A stretch of 64,000 nt of DNA from Larimichthys crocea. Lineage: Eukaryota > Chordata > Actinopteri > Sciaenidae. The notes under the pieces were generated by a model. The model made no database searches. It saw nothing but the letters and a program-made list of their open reading frames with translations, and was not told where the DNA came from. The translations under genes were made by a program, and so were the position numbers. Of the stretch, positions 56,801-63,216 are shown in pieces (positions within the stretch are counted from its first letter, which is position 1; every line of letters starts with the position of its first letter). The stretch covers positions 11,428,701 to 11,492,700 of the forward strand of contig NC_040016.1 of the NCBI RefSeq assembly GCF_000972845.2, given 5' to 3'.

Positions 56801-58983
56801 CAGGGCTGTGATTCACTCCAGGAGAAGAGGAGTTAGTTATTTGCTGGGTGATGTTTTTGCACCCTGGAACCTGTAAATATAATTTTACTGACTGCTCCTC
56901 ACATCCTGATCTTTTCCAATGAGGTGCCCTCAATGAAAGTACATAACCCCCATTTCCCACCGGAGCTCCTCAATGGCCAACCGAGGACTGTGTTTGCACT
57001 TGGGTGTGAAAGCTGAATGTGAAGCAGTGCTGTGAAAGAACATTGATGTGTGCTTATCAGAACTGTTCCCAGCCAAATAACACATCTCCCGGTCTACATA
57101 CGCCTACCTAAACATTTAAAAAACACACTATTAAAACATAAGGACATTTATAATGAAGAAGGAGCTTTTTTTATCTTTGTTTTCCTTTTTTAAATGAGAA
57201 GTGGGTGCTAATTTAATGCATGAATACTGCAGAAATACTGCTAGAATGTATAGTTAAAAAATCTGTCTGAACTCTGCATGTCTTTCACAGTAAAAAAATA
57301 AATAAAAAGTTGTTGATATGTAAATCTAAACTCAGCTGCTGCCCCTTAAAGACTTCAGTGAACACAGTTCTCACTTTGCCACTTGAAAAACACCACAACT
57401 GTTCCGCCCTAGTACACGCATGCAAACACGTACTACTCTGAGAACGAACATAAAAAAGTGCACAGAATGAATCATCCATTAGCGCATACATCTGACTGCT
57501 CAGTGTGGGTGCCACCTTCGTCGGTCTTTCTAGTTTATGAAGGTAGATGGCTTACAGATTAGAAGAGGAGGCAAGCCAGAAGTCTCAGAAGCACTTACTT
57601 TGGCATTAAACAAATATATGACTAACCGAGGCAGGAATGAAAAAATAAAAACATACAAAAATAAAAAGTAGTTTGGCTTTAAAGTCTGTGTAAATTAGAA
57701 TATATGTGTTCTGAGTTTGTCAGACCAAAGAAGAAAGTGTTATTAACCACCGAGCTAGATTTGAAGGATTAAAGATGTGGACAAGTTTATGAAATTAGGT
57801 GTCAAGATCGGGTTAAAATGATTCTCAGCTCCAGGACTGTGAGGGGGTGTCCGCTGAATGTGCGGAAGCCACACCCACTTGTGGGAGCAGTCAAGCAGCA
57901 ATTTTTAAGCGACTGAAATGTGTCAGACGAGTTCAGAAAATGGCATGACTAACTTTGTAAACACTCGCAAGATGAATTAATCTCTATCTATTTGCTAGGG
58001 GTGCAGGGGTATGCTCAGGGTGGCCTCAGCGTGTCATCGAGCCACCCTTTAAGGACCGCCCACAAAAATCTTGTAATGGAAACTGGTGAAAAACTGTTTC
58101 AACCGCTAACTCCACTTTTTAACTCTATTTTTTTAGCAACTATTTTGCAACATATTTAATGTATTTAGAAAGAAATCTCAGAATTGCCTTTACAGCAGAT
58201 GGAGGTCTGTGCTGAACATCTGCGCATCAAAATATGACATGTTGGAGGTCATAATAGTCCTTTTCCATGTGTTTCAGACAGTTCTTCACTGGTTGAAGAA
58301 GTGTTCACAACTAACTGTGTTTTTTTATTCAGTTAGATACAGGAAAATTGATTCCTTGTGCATTTCAGTCCACACAGTGCTTGTATGCTTGATCCAAACC
58401 TGAATGATAAATATACATTTTACAATCCACTAATCCTTTGTGTTTCATCACAGTTGGTTACAACATAAGTTATTGGGTCTCTGTAGATAATATTATAAAG
58501 AGTATGGTCTAGACCTGCTCTATATGGAAAGTGTCATGAGATAACCTTTGTAATGAATTAGTGCTATATATATAAAAAATATATTGAATAATATGGACAT
58601 CAAGTCACTCTGCTGTATGACAGTGTTTTCTTCTCTCCAGTGCATTAGTTTAATTATTGTTATTAAGAGCAATAAAAACATACAGTGCACCATCATGTGA
58701 ATACTAACTAACTAATTCAGCCATACCGTTTCCTGCAGTGGCAGGAATAGGGGTTACTGGGAAAATGGTAGACTGAAAGAGAAAAATGATAAGCAAGATG
58801 GAGCAGGGGTGAGCAAGTCAAAGAAATACATTTCCCCTCCTACTGAGGGCTCATGCCGGTGCACAAATGAGAGCTCACCTGAATAGGACCAATAGGGGTC
58901 ACCAGCTGCCCTCCTCTCCCTCATTACGCCTGTGCTCCCATGGTGCCCGTCTCCGGCATGGTGAGGTTGGCCACCTGATGCAA
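412..58983 (-). CDS. ptprg: ptprg, receptor-type tyrosine-protein phosphatase gamma, partial (13 internal exons)
   Basis: Minus-strand gene assembled from thirteen exons, called W1 to W13 in transcript order: 58879-58983, 32127-32306, 25399-25547, 19456-19551, 17407-17473, 14919-15076, 13559-13751, 8318-8502, 5191-5299, 5034-5083, 4189-4927, 3149-3287, 412-503. All borders are GT-AG and all phases match, giving about 754 codons with no stop. In partial-protein numbering: N-terminal stub about 1-27, carbonic-anhydrase-like domain about 28-290, fibronectin III about 317-414, linker about 432-678, membrane helix about 697-723, juxtamembrane segment to 754. The family is a single-pass neuronal and glial receptor phosphatase whose ectodomain binds contactins. 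The close relative ptprz1 was rejected because the linker start ([17 protein letters not shown]) and the stretch [16 protein letters not shown] match gamma as I know it. Exon 1 and the two phosphatase domains lie outside the window. Which teleost duplicate (a or b) this is cannot be decided here. Confidence 0.96.
682..717. repeat. GA/CT microsatellite
   Basis: Interrupted GA dinucleotide tract, CT-rich on the transcript strand, about 180 bases upstream of the acceptor of exon W13. Confidence 0.9.
1552..1602. repeat. GA/CT microsatellite with GATA interruptions
   Basis: GA-rich tract with GATA and GGGA interruptions in the intron between W12 and W13. Confidence 0.9.
3149..3287 (-). CDS. ptprg: ptprg exon W12: transmembrane helix, 139 nt
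   Basis: Starts in phase 1 and ends in phase 2, 45 full codons; the acceptor is TTACCTTCCAG and the donor GTGAGT. It begins with an extracellular stub [18 protein letters not shown], with sequon NVT, followed by the hydrophobic helix from [20 protein letters not shown] to LIVMVYW, about 27 residues. The helix start matches the IIPLIVVSALTFVCL of mammals. The stop-transfer Arg is completed across the junction to W13, giving [12 protein letters not shown]. Type I topology follows: ectodomain outside, phosphatase inside. Confidence 0.96.
3288..4188 (-). other. ptprg: 0.9-kb intron between exons W11 and W12
   Basis: No exon or named repeat is seen. The acceptor next to W12 is GTTACCTTCCAG. Mammals can include further extracellular linker sequence in this region, but none is recognisable here. 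Confidence 0.75.
4189..4927 (-). CDS. ptprg: ptprg exon W11: long Ser/Thr-rich and acidic extracellular linker, 739 nt
   Basis: Phase 0 to phase 1, 246 codons plus one base; the donor is GTGAGC. Residues 1 to about 75 of the exon ([20 protein letters not shown] onward, then [20 protein letters not shown]) are nearly the same as in mammalian PTPRG. The middle (about 100-145) is low complexity, rich in Glu and Lys, with a run of five Glu and a KKKKNK patch. The last part is Thr/Pro/Ser-rich with sequons NKT, NST and NDS. No fold is expected; in the family this region is a glycosylated spacer between FN3 and membrane. Apart from its conserved start the exon diverges fast, as expected for a spacer. 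Confidence 0.95.
4928..5033 (-). other. ptprg: 106-bp intron between exons W10 and W11
   Basis: Short intron with GTGAGT donor and a pyrimidine-rich TCTCTGTCTGCCTCTCTCAG acceptor. Two further AGs follow within the start of W11, but the long pyrimidine tract and the conserved protein junction favour 4927 as the exon edge. Confidence 0.8.
5034..5083 (-). CDS. ptprg: ptprg exon W10: FN3-to-linker connector, 50 nt
   Basis: The smallest exon in the window, phase 1 to phase 0: two bases plus 16 codons. The acceptor is TTTTTCAG and the donor GTGAGT. It reads [16 protein letters not shown], which matches mammalian NTTRIFQGTRIVKTG. NTT is an N-glycosylation sequon. The other two frames hit stops, so the frame is certain. 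It is flanked by introns of about 107 bp on both sides. Confidence 0.95.
5084..5190 (-). other. ptprg: 107-bp intron between exons W9 and W10
   Basis: Very short intron with GTACCT donor and a CCTGTCTGTTTTTCAG acceptor. Size is typical for the minimal introns of teleosts. Nothing else is visible in it. Confidence 0.85.
5191..5299 (-). CDS. ptprg: ptprg exon W9: second half of fibronectin type III domain, 109 nt
   Basis: Phase 0 to phase 1, 36 codons plus one base. The acceptor is TTCTCTTACAG and the donor GTACCT. The translation includes [20 protein letters not shown] and [18 protein letters not shown] is the F-strand of the FN3 fold (consensus LxPxTxYxxRVxAV), and SDFSQT matches mammalian PTPRG. 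The final split codon becomes Ala in W10 (FRANTTRIF). Confidence 0.96.
5317..5334. repeat. CATA tetranucleotide repeat
   Basis: Four to five CATA units just upstream (transcript sense) of the W9 acceptor. Confidence 0.8.
5653..5682. repeat. GA/CT microsatellite
   Basis: Interrupted GA tract in the intron between W8 and W9. Confidence 0.85.
8318..8502 (-). CDS. ptprg: ptprg exon W8: first half of fibronectin type III domain, 185 nt
   Basis: Phase 1 to phase 0, 61 full codons. The acceptor is CTGGCTTTTCAG and the donor GTGAGT. The translation starts [20 protein letters not shown], then [20 protein letters not shown] and SW. The pattern of a Trp (VSWERP) followed by a Pro-rich turn and a Tyr-rich strand ([10 protein letters not shown]) is the FN3 B-to-C strand signature. 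NQT is an N-glycosylation sequon. It corresponds to the single FN3 repeat of receptor phosphatases of the gamma/zeta class. Confidence 0.96.
8876..8895. repeat. Poly-T run, 20 bases
   Basis: Homopolymer in the intron between W7 and W8. It could be a retroposon tail (poly-A on the minus strand), but no body is recognised next to it. Confidence 0.9.
10311..10580. mobile_element. MITE-like non-autonomous DNA element of teleost type
   Basis: The left end GGTCCAGTGTATAAGATTTA and the right end ATTTAATCCCACACTGGTTA are imperfect inverted repeats. Internal segments such as AATATAATATTCATAACTA and AAACACTGGCTCTA agree with a repeat I know as widespread in teleost genomes (ends GGTCCAGTGTGTAGGATTTAG). 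It has no coding capacity. The superfamily is not certain, since no clear target-site duplication is seen. Confidence 0.75.
13559..13751 (-). CDS. ptprg: ptprg exon W7: end of CA-like domain and connector, 193 nt
   Basis: Phase 0 to phase 1, 64 codons plus one base. The acceptor is TTTCCATCTAG and the donor GTAAGC. The translation begins [20 protein letters not shown] and continues [20 protein letters not shown], closing the carbonic-anhydrase-like fold; NNFRPLQ corresponds to the NxRPxQ motif near the end of the family. The rest ([20 protein letters not shown], then EASR) is the connector to the FN3 domain. The junction with W8 gives EASRVCSS, matching EASKVCSS in mammals. Confidence 0.97.
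13809..13835. repeat. GT/CA microsatellite
   Basis: Thirteen GT units on the plus strand, so CA on the transcript, about 58 bases upstream of the W7 acceptor. Confidence 0.95.
14887..14907. repeat. TG/CA microsatellite next to a donor site
   Basis: About ten TG units on the plus strand, CA on the transcript, starting about 12 bases after the W6 donor GTGCGT. Confidence 0.95.
14919..15076 (-). CDS. ptprg: ptprg exon W6: CA-like domain, active-site-wall segment, 158 nt
   Basis: Phase 1 to phase 0, 52 full codons. The acceptor is CCTTTTTATCCAG and the donor GTGCGT. The translation contains [19 protein letters not shown] followed by [20 protein letters not shown]. [19 protein letters not shown] is a hallmark of the carbonic anhydrase fold, where it carries Leu198-Thr199-Thr200 (here LTT). 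The donor GTGCGT is weaker than the other donors in the gene, and a CA repeat starts about 12 bases downstream of it on the transcript strand. Confidence 0.97.
15077..17406 (-). other. ptprg: 2.3-kb intron between exons W5 and W6
   Basis: No exon is recognised. A perfect 10-bp inverted repeat with a 7-nt loop lies at 17015-17041. An A-rich tract with AT repeats lies at about 15113-15172, just upstream of the W6 acceptor. No dispersed repeat is recognised. Confidence 0.75.
17015..17041. repeat. Perfect 10-bp inverted repeat (hairpin)
   Basis: GAGGCGAAAT and ATTTCGCCTC separated by seven bases, in the intron between W5 and W6. No gene context suggests a function. Confidence 0.8.
17407..17473 (-). 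CDS. ptprg: ptprg exon W5: CA-like domain, 67 nt
   Basis: A micro-sized exon, phase 0 to phase 1: 22 codons plus one base. The acceptor CTTTTCCTGCAG and donor GTAAGT are strong. The translation starts [20 protein letters not shown] and ends HH, matching the [21 protein letters not shown] segment of mammals. The split codon completes to Glu in W6 (HHEKETN). The first two residues differ from mammals (LG for VS), which is the usual drift at an exon edge. Confidence 0.95.
17807..17859. repeat. AT microsatellite
   Basis: About 53 bases of AT repeats with one G interruption, in the intron between W4 and W5. Confidence 0.95.
19192..19388 (+). repeat. Teleost dispersed repeat, copy 1
   Basis: Contains in order AACCAAGTATTGGACA, ATGTCAGGGGATCATCAAAG, ATCCAATAGTTGTTGAG, TATTTCAG, GTGGACTGAC and GCTAGCATGG. 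This series is the hallmark of a repeat I recognise as abundant in percomorph fishes. The same family occurs at 47706-48105. I cannot assign its class. Confidence 0.75.
19456..19551 (-). CDS. ptprg: ptprg exon W4: CA-like domain, third zinc-ligand region, 96 nt
   Basis: Exactly 32 codons, phase 0 to phase 0. The acceptor is TTTCCCAACCCAG and the donor GTAAAG. The translation begins [20 protein letters not shown] and ends MAVFFE, matching the mammalian MQIxxYNPDDFDSF segment through AMAIFFQ. Joined to W3 it gives RRFPVE-MQIYLYN. Against the carbonic anhydrase motif ELHLVHWN, the position of zinc ligand His119 is Gln. Since the length is a multiple of three, skipping this exon would keep frame, although it would break the fold. 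Confidence 0.96.
19552..25398 (-). other. ptprg: 5.8-kb intron between exons W3 and W4
   Basis: No exon is recognisable on the minus strand and no nested gene on either strand. The sequence is AT-rich with scattered short homopolymer tracts, for example a C run near 20090-20099. I see no dispersed repeat I can name. Confidence 0.75.
25399..25547 (-). CDS. ptprg: ptprg exon W3: core of CA-like domain with altered zinc site, 149 nt
   Basis: Phase 1 to phase 0, 49 full codons after the split Val. The acceptor is TCCCTCTAG and the donor GTAAAG. This is the best conserved exon: [18 protein letters not shown] and [19 protein letters not shown] are almost the same as mammalian PTPRG. In active alpha-carbonic anhydrases the zinc histidines 94 and 96 lie in FHFHWG. 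Here the sequence reads MEFHWG, so position 94 is Glu and only position 96 is His. SEH corresponds to the conserved GSEHT segment (Glu106-His107). NGS is an N-glycosylation sequon. An Arg in YFVRGAG replaces the Ser I recall from mammals. Confidence 0.97.
25891..25919. repeat. AAAT tetranucleotide microsatellite
   Basis: Seven ATAA units in the intron between W2 and W3. Confidence 0.95.
26415..26443. repeat. CAGA tetranucleotide microsatellite
   Basis: Seven ACAG units in the intron between W2 and W3. Confidence 0.95.
29755..29880. repeat. Possible teleost dispersed repeat fragment
   Basis: TTTAGCAGCTAAACAGCTTG followed by ATATTTCCCTCAGGA and GGAGAGCGAATAATGGAC resembles a fish repeat I recall (TTTAGCAGCTAAAGAGCC, ATATTTCCCTCAGGAG). 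The edges are approximate and the assignment rests on memory alone. Confidence 0.4.
31129..31146. repeat. Poly-A run, 18 bases
   Basis: Homopolymer in the intron between W2 and W3. Confidence 0.9.
31641..31966. mobile_element. Short non-autonomous hAT-type element
   Basis: The left end CAGTGGTTCTCAACCTTTT and the right end GGCTGAGAACCAC are inverted repeats of the hAT (Charlie-like) terminal form. The inside is AT-rich without an open frame, and GGCAACCCCCTTGGC near the right end fits the sub-terminal part of such elements. I could not confirm an 8-bp target duplication, so the right edge is approximate. Confidence 0.7.
32127..32306 (-). CDS. ptprg: ptprg exon W2: start of carbonic-anhydrase-like domain, 180 nt
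   Basis: Phase 1 to phase 1, 59 full codons plus split codons at both ends. The acceptor is TCTGTCTGCAG and the donor GTATGC. The translation carries the CA-family opening: GW near the start ([20 protein letters not shown]) followed by QSPVDI, which corresponds to the QSPI/VDI motif of alpha-carbonic anhydrases, and ends TTMKNTGKT. The Asn in SSNQTT is an N-glycosylation sequon. The exon differs more from mammals than W3 does, especially around the PECAAKN segment, but length and both borders agree with the family. Confidence 0.95.
32390..32406. repeat. CA/TG microsatellite
   Basis: Eight CA units on the plus strand (TG on the transcript), about 85 bases upstream of the W2 acceptor. Confidence 0.9.
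32724..32742. repeat. Poly-A run
   Basis: Homopolymer in the largest intron, with no recognised retroposon body beside it. Confidence 0.9.
34696..34711. repeat. Poly-A run
   Basis: Homopolymer in the largest intron. A second A-rich stretch lies near 34460-34492. Confidence 0.85.
36094..36109. repeat. GT microsatellite
   Basis: Short GT tract of about eight units in the largest intron. Confidence 0.85.
39189..39350. mobile_element. Teleost MITE-like repeat, AT-rich
   Basis: GAGCTGCATTAGTCC at one end and GATTGCAACTAATGATTATT at the other are degenerate inverted ends, and AAGTCATTTTTAAAGCAAAA lies between them. This matches the fish repeat with ends close to GGGCTGCAACTAACGATTA. The copy is shorter than usual and diverged, so it looks old and internally deleted. 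No coding capacity. Confidence 0.65.
40085..40165 (+). repeat. Possible LINE 3' tail
   Basis: TTGTTGTGTACATGCCAATA followed by AAAGTACTTGAAC resembles the 3' end common to several fish LINEs (a CATGACAATAAAG-like tail). No reverse-transcriptase segment is recognisable upstream, so this would be a heavily truncated copy. Confidence 0.3.
41631..41653. repeat. Poly-A run, 23 bases
   Basis: The longest homopolymer in the window, in the largest intron. No retroposon body is recognised to its left. Confidence 0.95.
47706..48105 (+). repeat. Teleost dispersed repeat, copy 2 (compound)
   Basis: Same family as 19192-19388. It contains three degenerate versions of the core (GTCTGTACCAGATTTCATGG near 47793, TCTGTACAAAACTGTGTGGC near 47915, and CATTTCATGGCAATCCATCC near 48050) and one ATGTCAGGGGAT. 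The last unit ends CAGTCTAGACCAAAGCGGTG. The partly repeated core suggests nested or tandem insertion. Confidence 0.75.
52183..52218. repeat. Imperfect hairpin with 10-bp perfect arm
   Basis: CTCATTTTCT and AGAAAATGAG face each other across one base, and the flanks CCTGCA and TGCAGG extend the pairing beyond a three-base bulge. No precursor-RNA context is evident. Confidence 0.6.
52866..53096 (+). repeat. Teleost dispersed repeat of the ATTTATATAGCGCTTTT type
   Basis: Shows in order GCATTTATATAGTGCTTTTA, TCATTCACCCATTCACCCAC, CAGGAGCAATTTGAGATTGA, CTTGCCCAGGGACACTTCAA and GTGGATGACCTG. This order and these phrases match a repeat widely present in teleost genomes. The class is not certain. 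Confidence 0.75.
58879..58983 (-). CDS. ptprg: ptprg exon W1: N-terminal ectodomain stub, 105 nt
   Basis: First exon visible in transcript order. It starts with the last two bases of a split codon, reads 34 full codons and ends with one base (phase 1 to phase 1). The acceptor is CCCACAG and the donor GTGAGC. The translation is Gly/His-rich, then [17 protein letters not shown]. The end corresponds to the RRRKASGDPYWAYSG segment just after the signal peptide of mammalian PTPRG, where the carbonic-anhydrase-like fold begins. The His/Gly-rich front part (about residues 4-17) is poorly conserved. The isolated position, 26.6 kb from the next exon, matches the long early introns known for this gene. 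Confidence 0.9.
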
Positions 58984-59236
58984 CTGTGGGAGGCAGAGAC
59001 AGAGGTAAGAAAATCCACAGGGGAAAGAAAAGTTTCATTTACTACCCGAACAAATAAGAAAATTGGGCAACTCATTCCACAGCATCTGCAAAAACATATG
59101 CAACATGTCGGTAACGTTGGTGAAAGATCTATAAATAATAATTTGATGAAAACAAAGTGCAGTCTCCTGAGAGATTAATTCGTGTTTTGTAGAGATTGAT
59201 GAGATTTACGTACGATGCCAGTTTTTAGTGTCAGTG

Positions 59237-59540
59237 CAGAAGAAAGTGTGTCCTTAACGCAGCTTAGCAAAAATGTGAAGGTATGAAGGTCGGGGGTGAT
59301 GGATGGGTGTGTAACGTGTCCAACTTTGGCACTGCAGACTCCGTTCATCCTCTGTCTCCTAGAGCTGGGCAATAACTCAATATTATCTTTTATCAGCTAC
59401 CAAAATGAGTTCCCTAATGTCCTGTTTTAAATGTGTTTGATGTGATGCCTAATCGTGGAACAGAGATCGTTACAGTCAACATTAACTTGCATGTTTTATT
59501 TGCAATTTGGGTAATTCATTTGCCTTCTTGTGATATGCAG
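59237..59540 (+). repeat. Interspersed 300-bp block, copy A
   Basis: Direct-orientation copy of the block at 62754-63064. Shared phrases include GTATGAAGGTCGGGGGTG, GGGCAATAACTCAATATTAT, CTTTTATCAGCTACCAAAAT and TCCTGTTTTAAATGTGTTTG. The family is not recognised. Confidence 0.85.
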
Positions 59541-61487
59541 TACACTGATTTTGAAATAATCATGTCATAAAACTATAATTTATGGAATACTCTTAAAATA
59601 ATGAGTTAAAGCACATGACCTAGTGCAATCATCTCATGTCCGACCTTTCCCAAACCTCTTGGGAATGGTCTTGGCTGAGCTCTTGACGATATGCATTCCT
59701 ACAAAAGCTGCACATGAAAACTTACTGTTTTGTTGTTGTTTTTTTGTTTTTTTTAAAAAGGCATTGAAACCTTTTATTGAAAATCCATGGTTTCATTTAA
59801 TGTTCTGTTTTGCAAATGGGCTGAAAACACAGCACTTACATACATAAATGAAATAAAATATAATTTAAAAAGAAACTATATGTGCACAAAATTGCAGATT
59901 ATAAATAAAAGTACCTCTATACTTCAGTTTAATAGAAACACTCAGTCAAATTGTCTCAAATCTTGTCCCAAATTACAGCTGTTGCAGCTCGTCTCAGGAG
60001 GGACTGTATCTCCGGGTGGTGACAGTGACAGAAACCCACTTTAACAAGGATCACTTTTACCTAGTATCTTCGGGTCTCCCTTCCAGTCTGGCTATTCTGA
60101 CAAATTTCTTCCGAGCCTCACAAACCGAACTGGTGAAAATAGAAGCAACTGTGTGAATCCCCTTGTTTTCGGCCTAGGTGCCATCATTTTTACACAATGC
60201 CTTAATGGGCAGTAATGATCATCACCATCAGGGTTCTGCACAAAACAAAAAGGAGCTTTTCCTGCAGTCTCTATGATCCTCCATTCCCTCTTACACCGAC
60301 AATCAAATTATTTACAGCACTAGCCTAGGAAAGAGAAAAAAGAATTGACTGGTCAATATGTCTGCAATATATGCACAGATACAGCCTTATAATGCCTCAG
60401 CAGCTTCCCTGCTATGCTCCTATGTGAAAACCTAATTTCATGAATTGCAGACAGCCTATGTTTCGTGGAGAGTAGACAATCAGTCCCATGTCTCCTAGGC
60501 AAAATGTCTCTTTAGCTTCCGGGGCCAACTGCCTGAAAGAAATCAAACATTGTCAACAGAATTACAGCGAACGCTAGAGGCACAAATTGTCCTTAACCAC
60601 ACACACACTCTCGAGAGCATGTATAGTCTCAGACTTGCAATAATCAAACTCATTGGGGAAAATATGCCCTTGCGAAGGATGCAGCCTGTGCCGTGCAGAA
60701 GAGTAAATGTCTGGCTCCATTGTCAATCAGATGCGTAAGCAAAACAGGTGAGAGTTTTGTGTTGCTTTAAGCAGTCGAAACCCACAGTGGCATTCAAAGC
60801 CTGGAGATGCGTTGGCTAATATTGGTTCCCTGTTGCTGGAAGGATGCAAACAATTGAGTAAGCAGATCGTTTTTGTGTAAAAAAAAAAGGGAATGGCAGG
60901 AAATACTAAATCAAAAGCAGAGATGACAATCTGACAGACTCGAGATGGAGACAGAAATCAGTGTTCCTTCGCTGCAATGCCGTTTTTTGAATCCATTTAG
61001 ATTTACTGGAGTTCTTTGTACAACTGGTTACACATTGTACCCAATACTGCAGTCACTGTTTTAAAACTCCTCACACAGTTGCTTTTACAAACATGCCGCT
61101 TGGCACAAACAGTTAATATCGCATCCAAAATGTACCAAAAACCACCAGGACAGTCTGTTCGCGAGTGCCTCAGCATCGGTTTGTTCAACACAACATTAGC
61201 AAAAGGGCTCTATAAACACCAAGCAGAGAGAAAGCGACAACCATAATATTTATGAATTACACAGGATTATCTACCAAGGATACCAACCTACCAGGATTTT
61301 TCTCAGAAGATTAACATGTACGTGCAATGCGGCATCGTAACATAGTAACCATGACAACTGCTGTATATCACAATTATTAACGTTCTTGTGAGGTTAAAAG
61401 GTAACTTCAGGACGACAGCAGAACTCACTGAAGTCGAATCACCTTTCGAGAGCCAGTTCTATTGGCTTCATCAGCATCTTCACACAT

Positions 61488-61490
<3 letters not shown>

Positions 61491-61528
<38 letters not shown>
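61491..61528. repeat. CA microsatellite
   Basis: Nineteen AC units in the 5' intron. Confidence 0.95.
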
Positions 61529-61530
<2 letters not shown>

Positions 61531-62698
61531 CCAACCACTTAAGACGAGCTCAGCTCTTACTAATAGTTGCATCATTACTGAGGATTAATTAAACTAAGCA
61601 CTACATCAAGCCAAGTCTTTTCTTGCACTTAAAAGTCAGCTCACTGCTGTCTCCAAAACTATGAACTATGAAACTAAATACGAGCCACTCGCACAGTGTT
61701 TTCCAGATCAAATTCACTGCTTGGAGGGAAGGTCACAGAGGCTACAGTAAAGTAATAAATAGCTGCTTTGTTTTAATCACATGTATCAGTTCACTTTAGG
61801 GGAAACCGCCACGGGTTAACATAAAGCGTGACAACAGACAAGGGGTGGGGGGGAGAGTCTCTGTGGCAGAGACATGGAGCATATTTGGAGGCAGGTTGTG
61901 AAACAGGAGGGCTACACCATCTTTGATCAGAGAGCATGGGAGACAGCACCATGTCAACAGTTTACACTCATCCATGTCAGCCGTCCCCTGTGGGCAAAGG
62001 ATTAAAGCCACAGCATCTCCGATAGAGCAGAGCAGACAACACAGTCTGTGCCGGGCCTGAAGGAGGATGACGAGAGCCGTGCAGCACTCAAAAACGTTCA
62101 GAAATCTTAAATCTAGAAACCACACGAGTGAATAGCAAATATGTAGGTTAAAGCAGTAATTTCAATGAGATGTTCTATAAGGAGAGTTTGGCTTAAAAAG
62201 GTGTTTCTACATTAAAGCATTTTCTTCATTTCTTCATCCAAGTGTGTTTTTAGGAACCTCTGTGGATATACAAAAAAAAAAATACAAAAAAAAACACAAC
62301 ACCTACAGAACAACAACTTGTACAACGTCGAGGCATAGAAAATCATTTCCCCTTCTTTCATTGCCCCAAGGGCAGTTAAATCATCTGCACCGCCATTAAG
62401 CCGTGCTATGTGTTCCATAATATCACACTCAACAACAAGCCTAGAACCCCTGAGAGCCCTTGAAAAACAGCAGCCTAACAACAACCACAGGAGCGTTTAA
62501 CTCACATTAGTCACCGGGGGCCAGAAAAAAAGAAAAAAAAAAAGTATCAATCTCATCACCAATGGAAGCGTCAGGTATGTGAAAGACAGCTGGACTGGCA
62601 CATCCATGTCACCGGAAGGATTATTTGGGGATGGATTAAGCTATTAAATGCATTCTGAGCTGCAATGTCCATATAATATGGGTAAACAAATAGTGTTA

Positions 62699-62756
62699 GT
62701 GTGAGATAGTTCATGTGAGGAGGTGAATTCTGCTATCTGTAAGTGAAAATACACAG
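62699..62756 (+). repeat. 58-bp direct repeat, left copy
   Basis: Diverged direct repeat of 63157-63216: both carry GTGAGAT, GTGAGG then GGTGA-TTCT, and AAGT-GAAA-T-ACAC. The left copy abuts the start of block B. Confidence 0.55.
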
Positions 62757-63064
62757 AAGAAGTAAGTGTGTCCTCAAAGCAGCTTAACAAAATGTGAGGG
62801 TATGAAGGTCGGGGGTGGGTGATTGATGGGTGTGTAATGGGCCCAACTTTGGCACTGGCAGACTGGGGTTCATCCCTTGTCCTCCAGGGCTGGGCAATAA
62901 CTCAATATTATCTTTTATCAGCTACCAAAATGAGTCTTTAAGGTCCTGTTTTAAATGTGTTTGATGTCAGGCATAACTGTGGAACGGAGGTCATCGCAAT
63001 GGACATCAGTTTACATGTTTTGTTTGCATTTCTGCTAATTAATTTGCCTTGTTGTCATGTACAG
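62754..63064 (+). repeat. Interspersed 300-bp block, copy B
   Basis: Second copy of the block at 59237-59540, about 3.5 kb away and in the same orientation. Small insertions and deletions and many substitutions separate the two, so the duplication is not recent or the copies are independent insertions of one family. Confidence 0.85.
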
Positions 63065-63156
63065 TTGATGGAAAAATAGAATTATGGAAATATGCTATGG
63101 AAACAGTGCGTCCCAAGTTGCAAAGTGAATGTACGTCGAGCAAACAAGGAGTGGCA

Positions 63157-63216
63157 GAGTGAGATGATCTACGTGAGGTGGTGAGTTCTACTACCTTTAA
63201 GTTGAAATTACACACG
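63157..63216 (+). repeat. 58-bp direct repeat, right copy
   Basis: Partner of 62699-62756, lying just beyond block B, about 458 bases away in direct orientation. Confidence 0.55.

Larger units (their letters stand above)
32307..58878 (-). other. ptprg: 26.6-kb intron between exons W1 and W2
   Basis: The largest gap in the window. No stretch with splice borders and compatible phase gives a recognisable protein segment, and W1 joins W2 directly to give the conserved [12 protein letters not shown] junction, so no exon is needed here. Recognised contents are a TG/CA tract at 32390-32406 near the W2 acceptor, poly-A tracts at 32724-32742, 34696-34711 and 41631-41653, a GT tract at 36094-36109, and teleost dispersed repeats at 39189-39350, 47706-48105 and 52866-53096. 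A short imperfect hairpin lies at 52183-52218. The remaining sequence shows nothing I can name. Confidence 0.8.

Noticed and set aside
61796..62125. 109-codon minus-strand frame starting with a hydrophobic stretch, considered as exon 1 with signal peptide
   Set aside because: The frame has no suitable phase-1 donor that I could pair with W1, and its sequence does not resemble the PTPRG leader.
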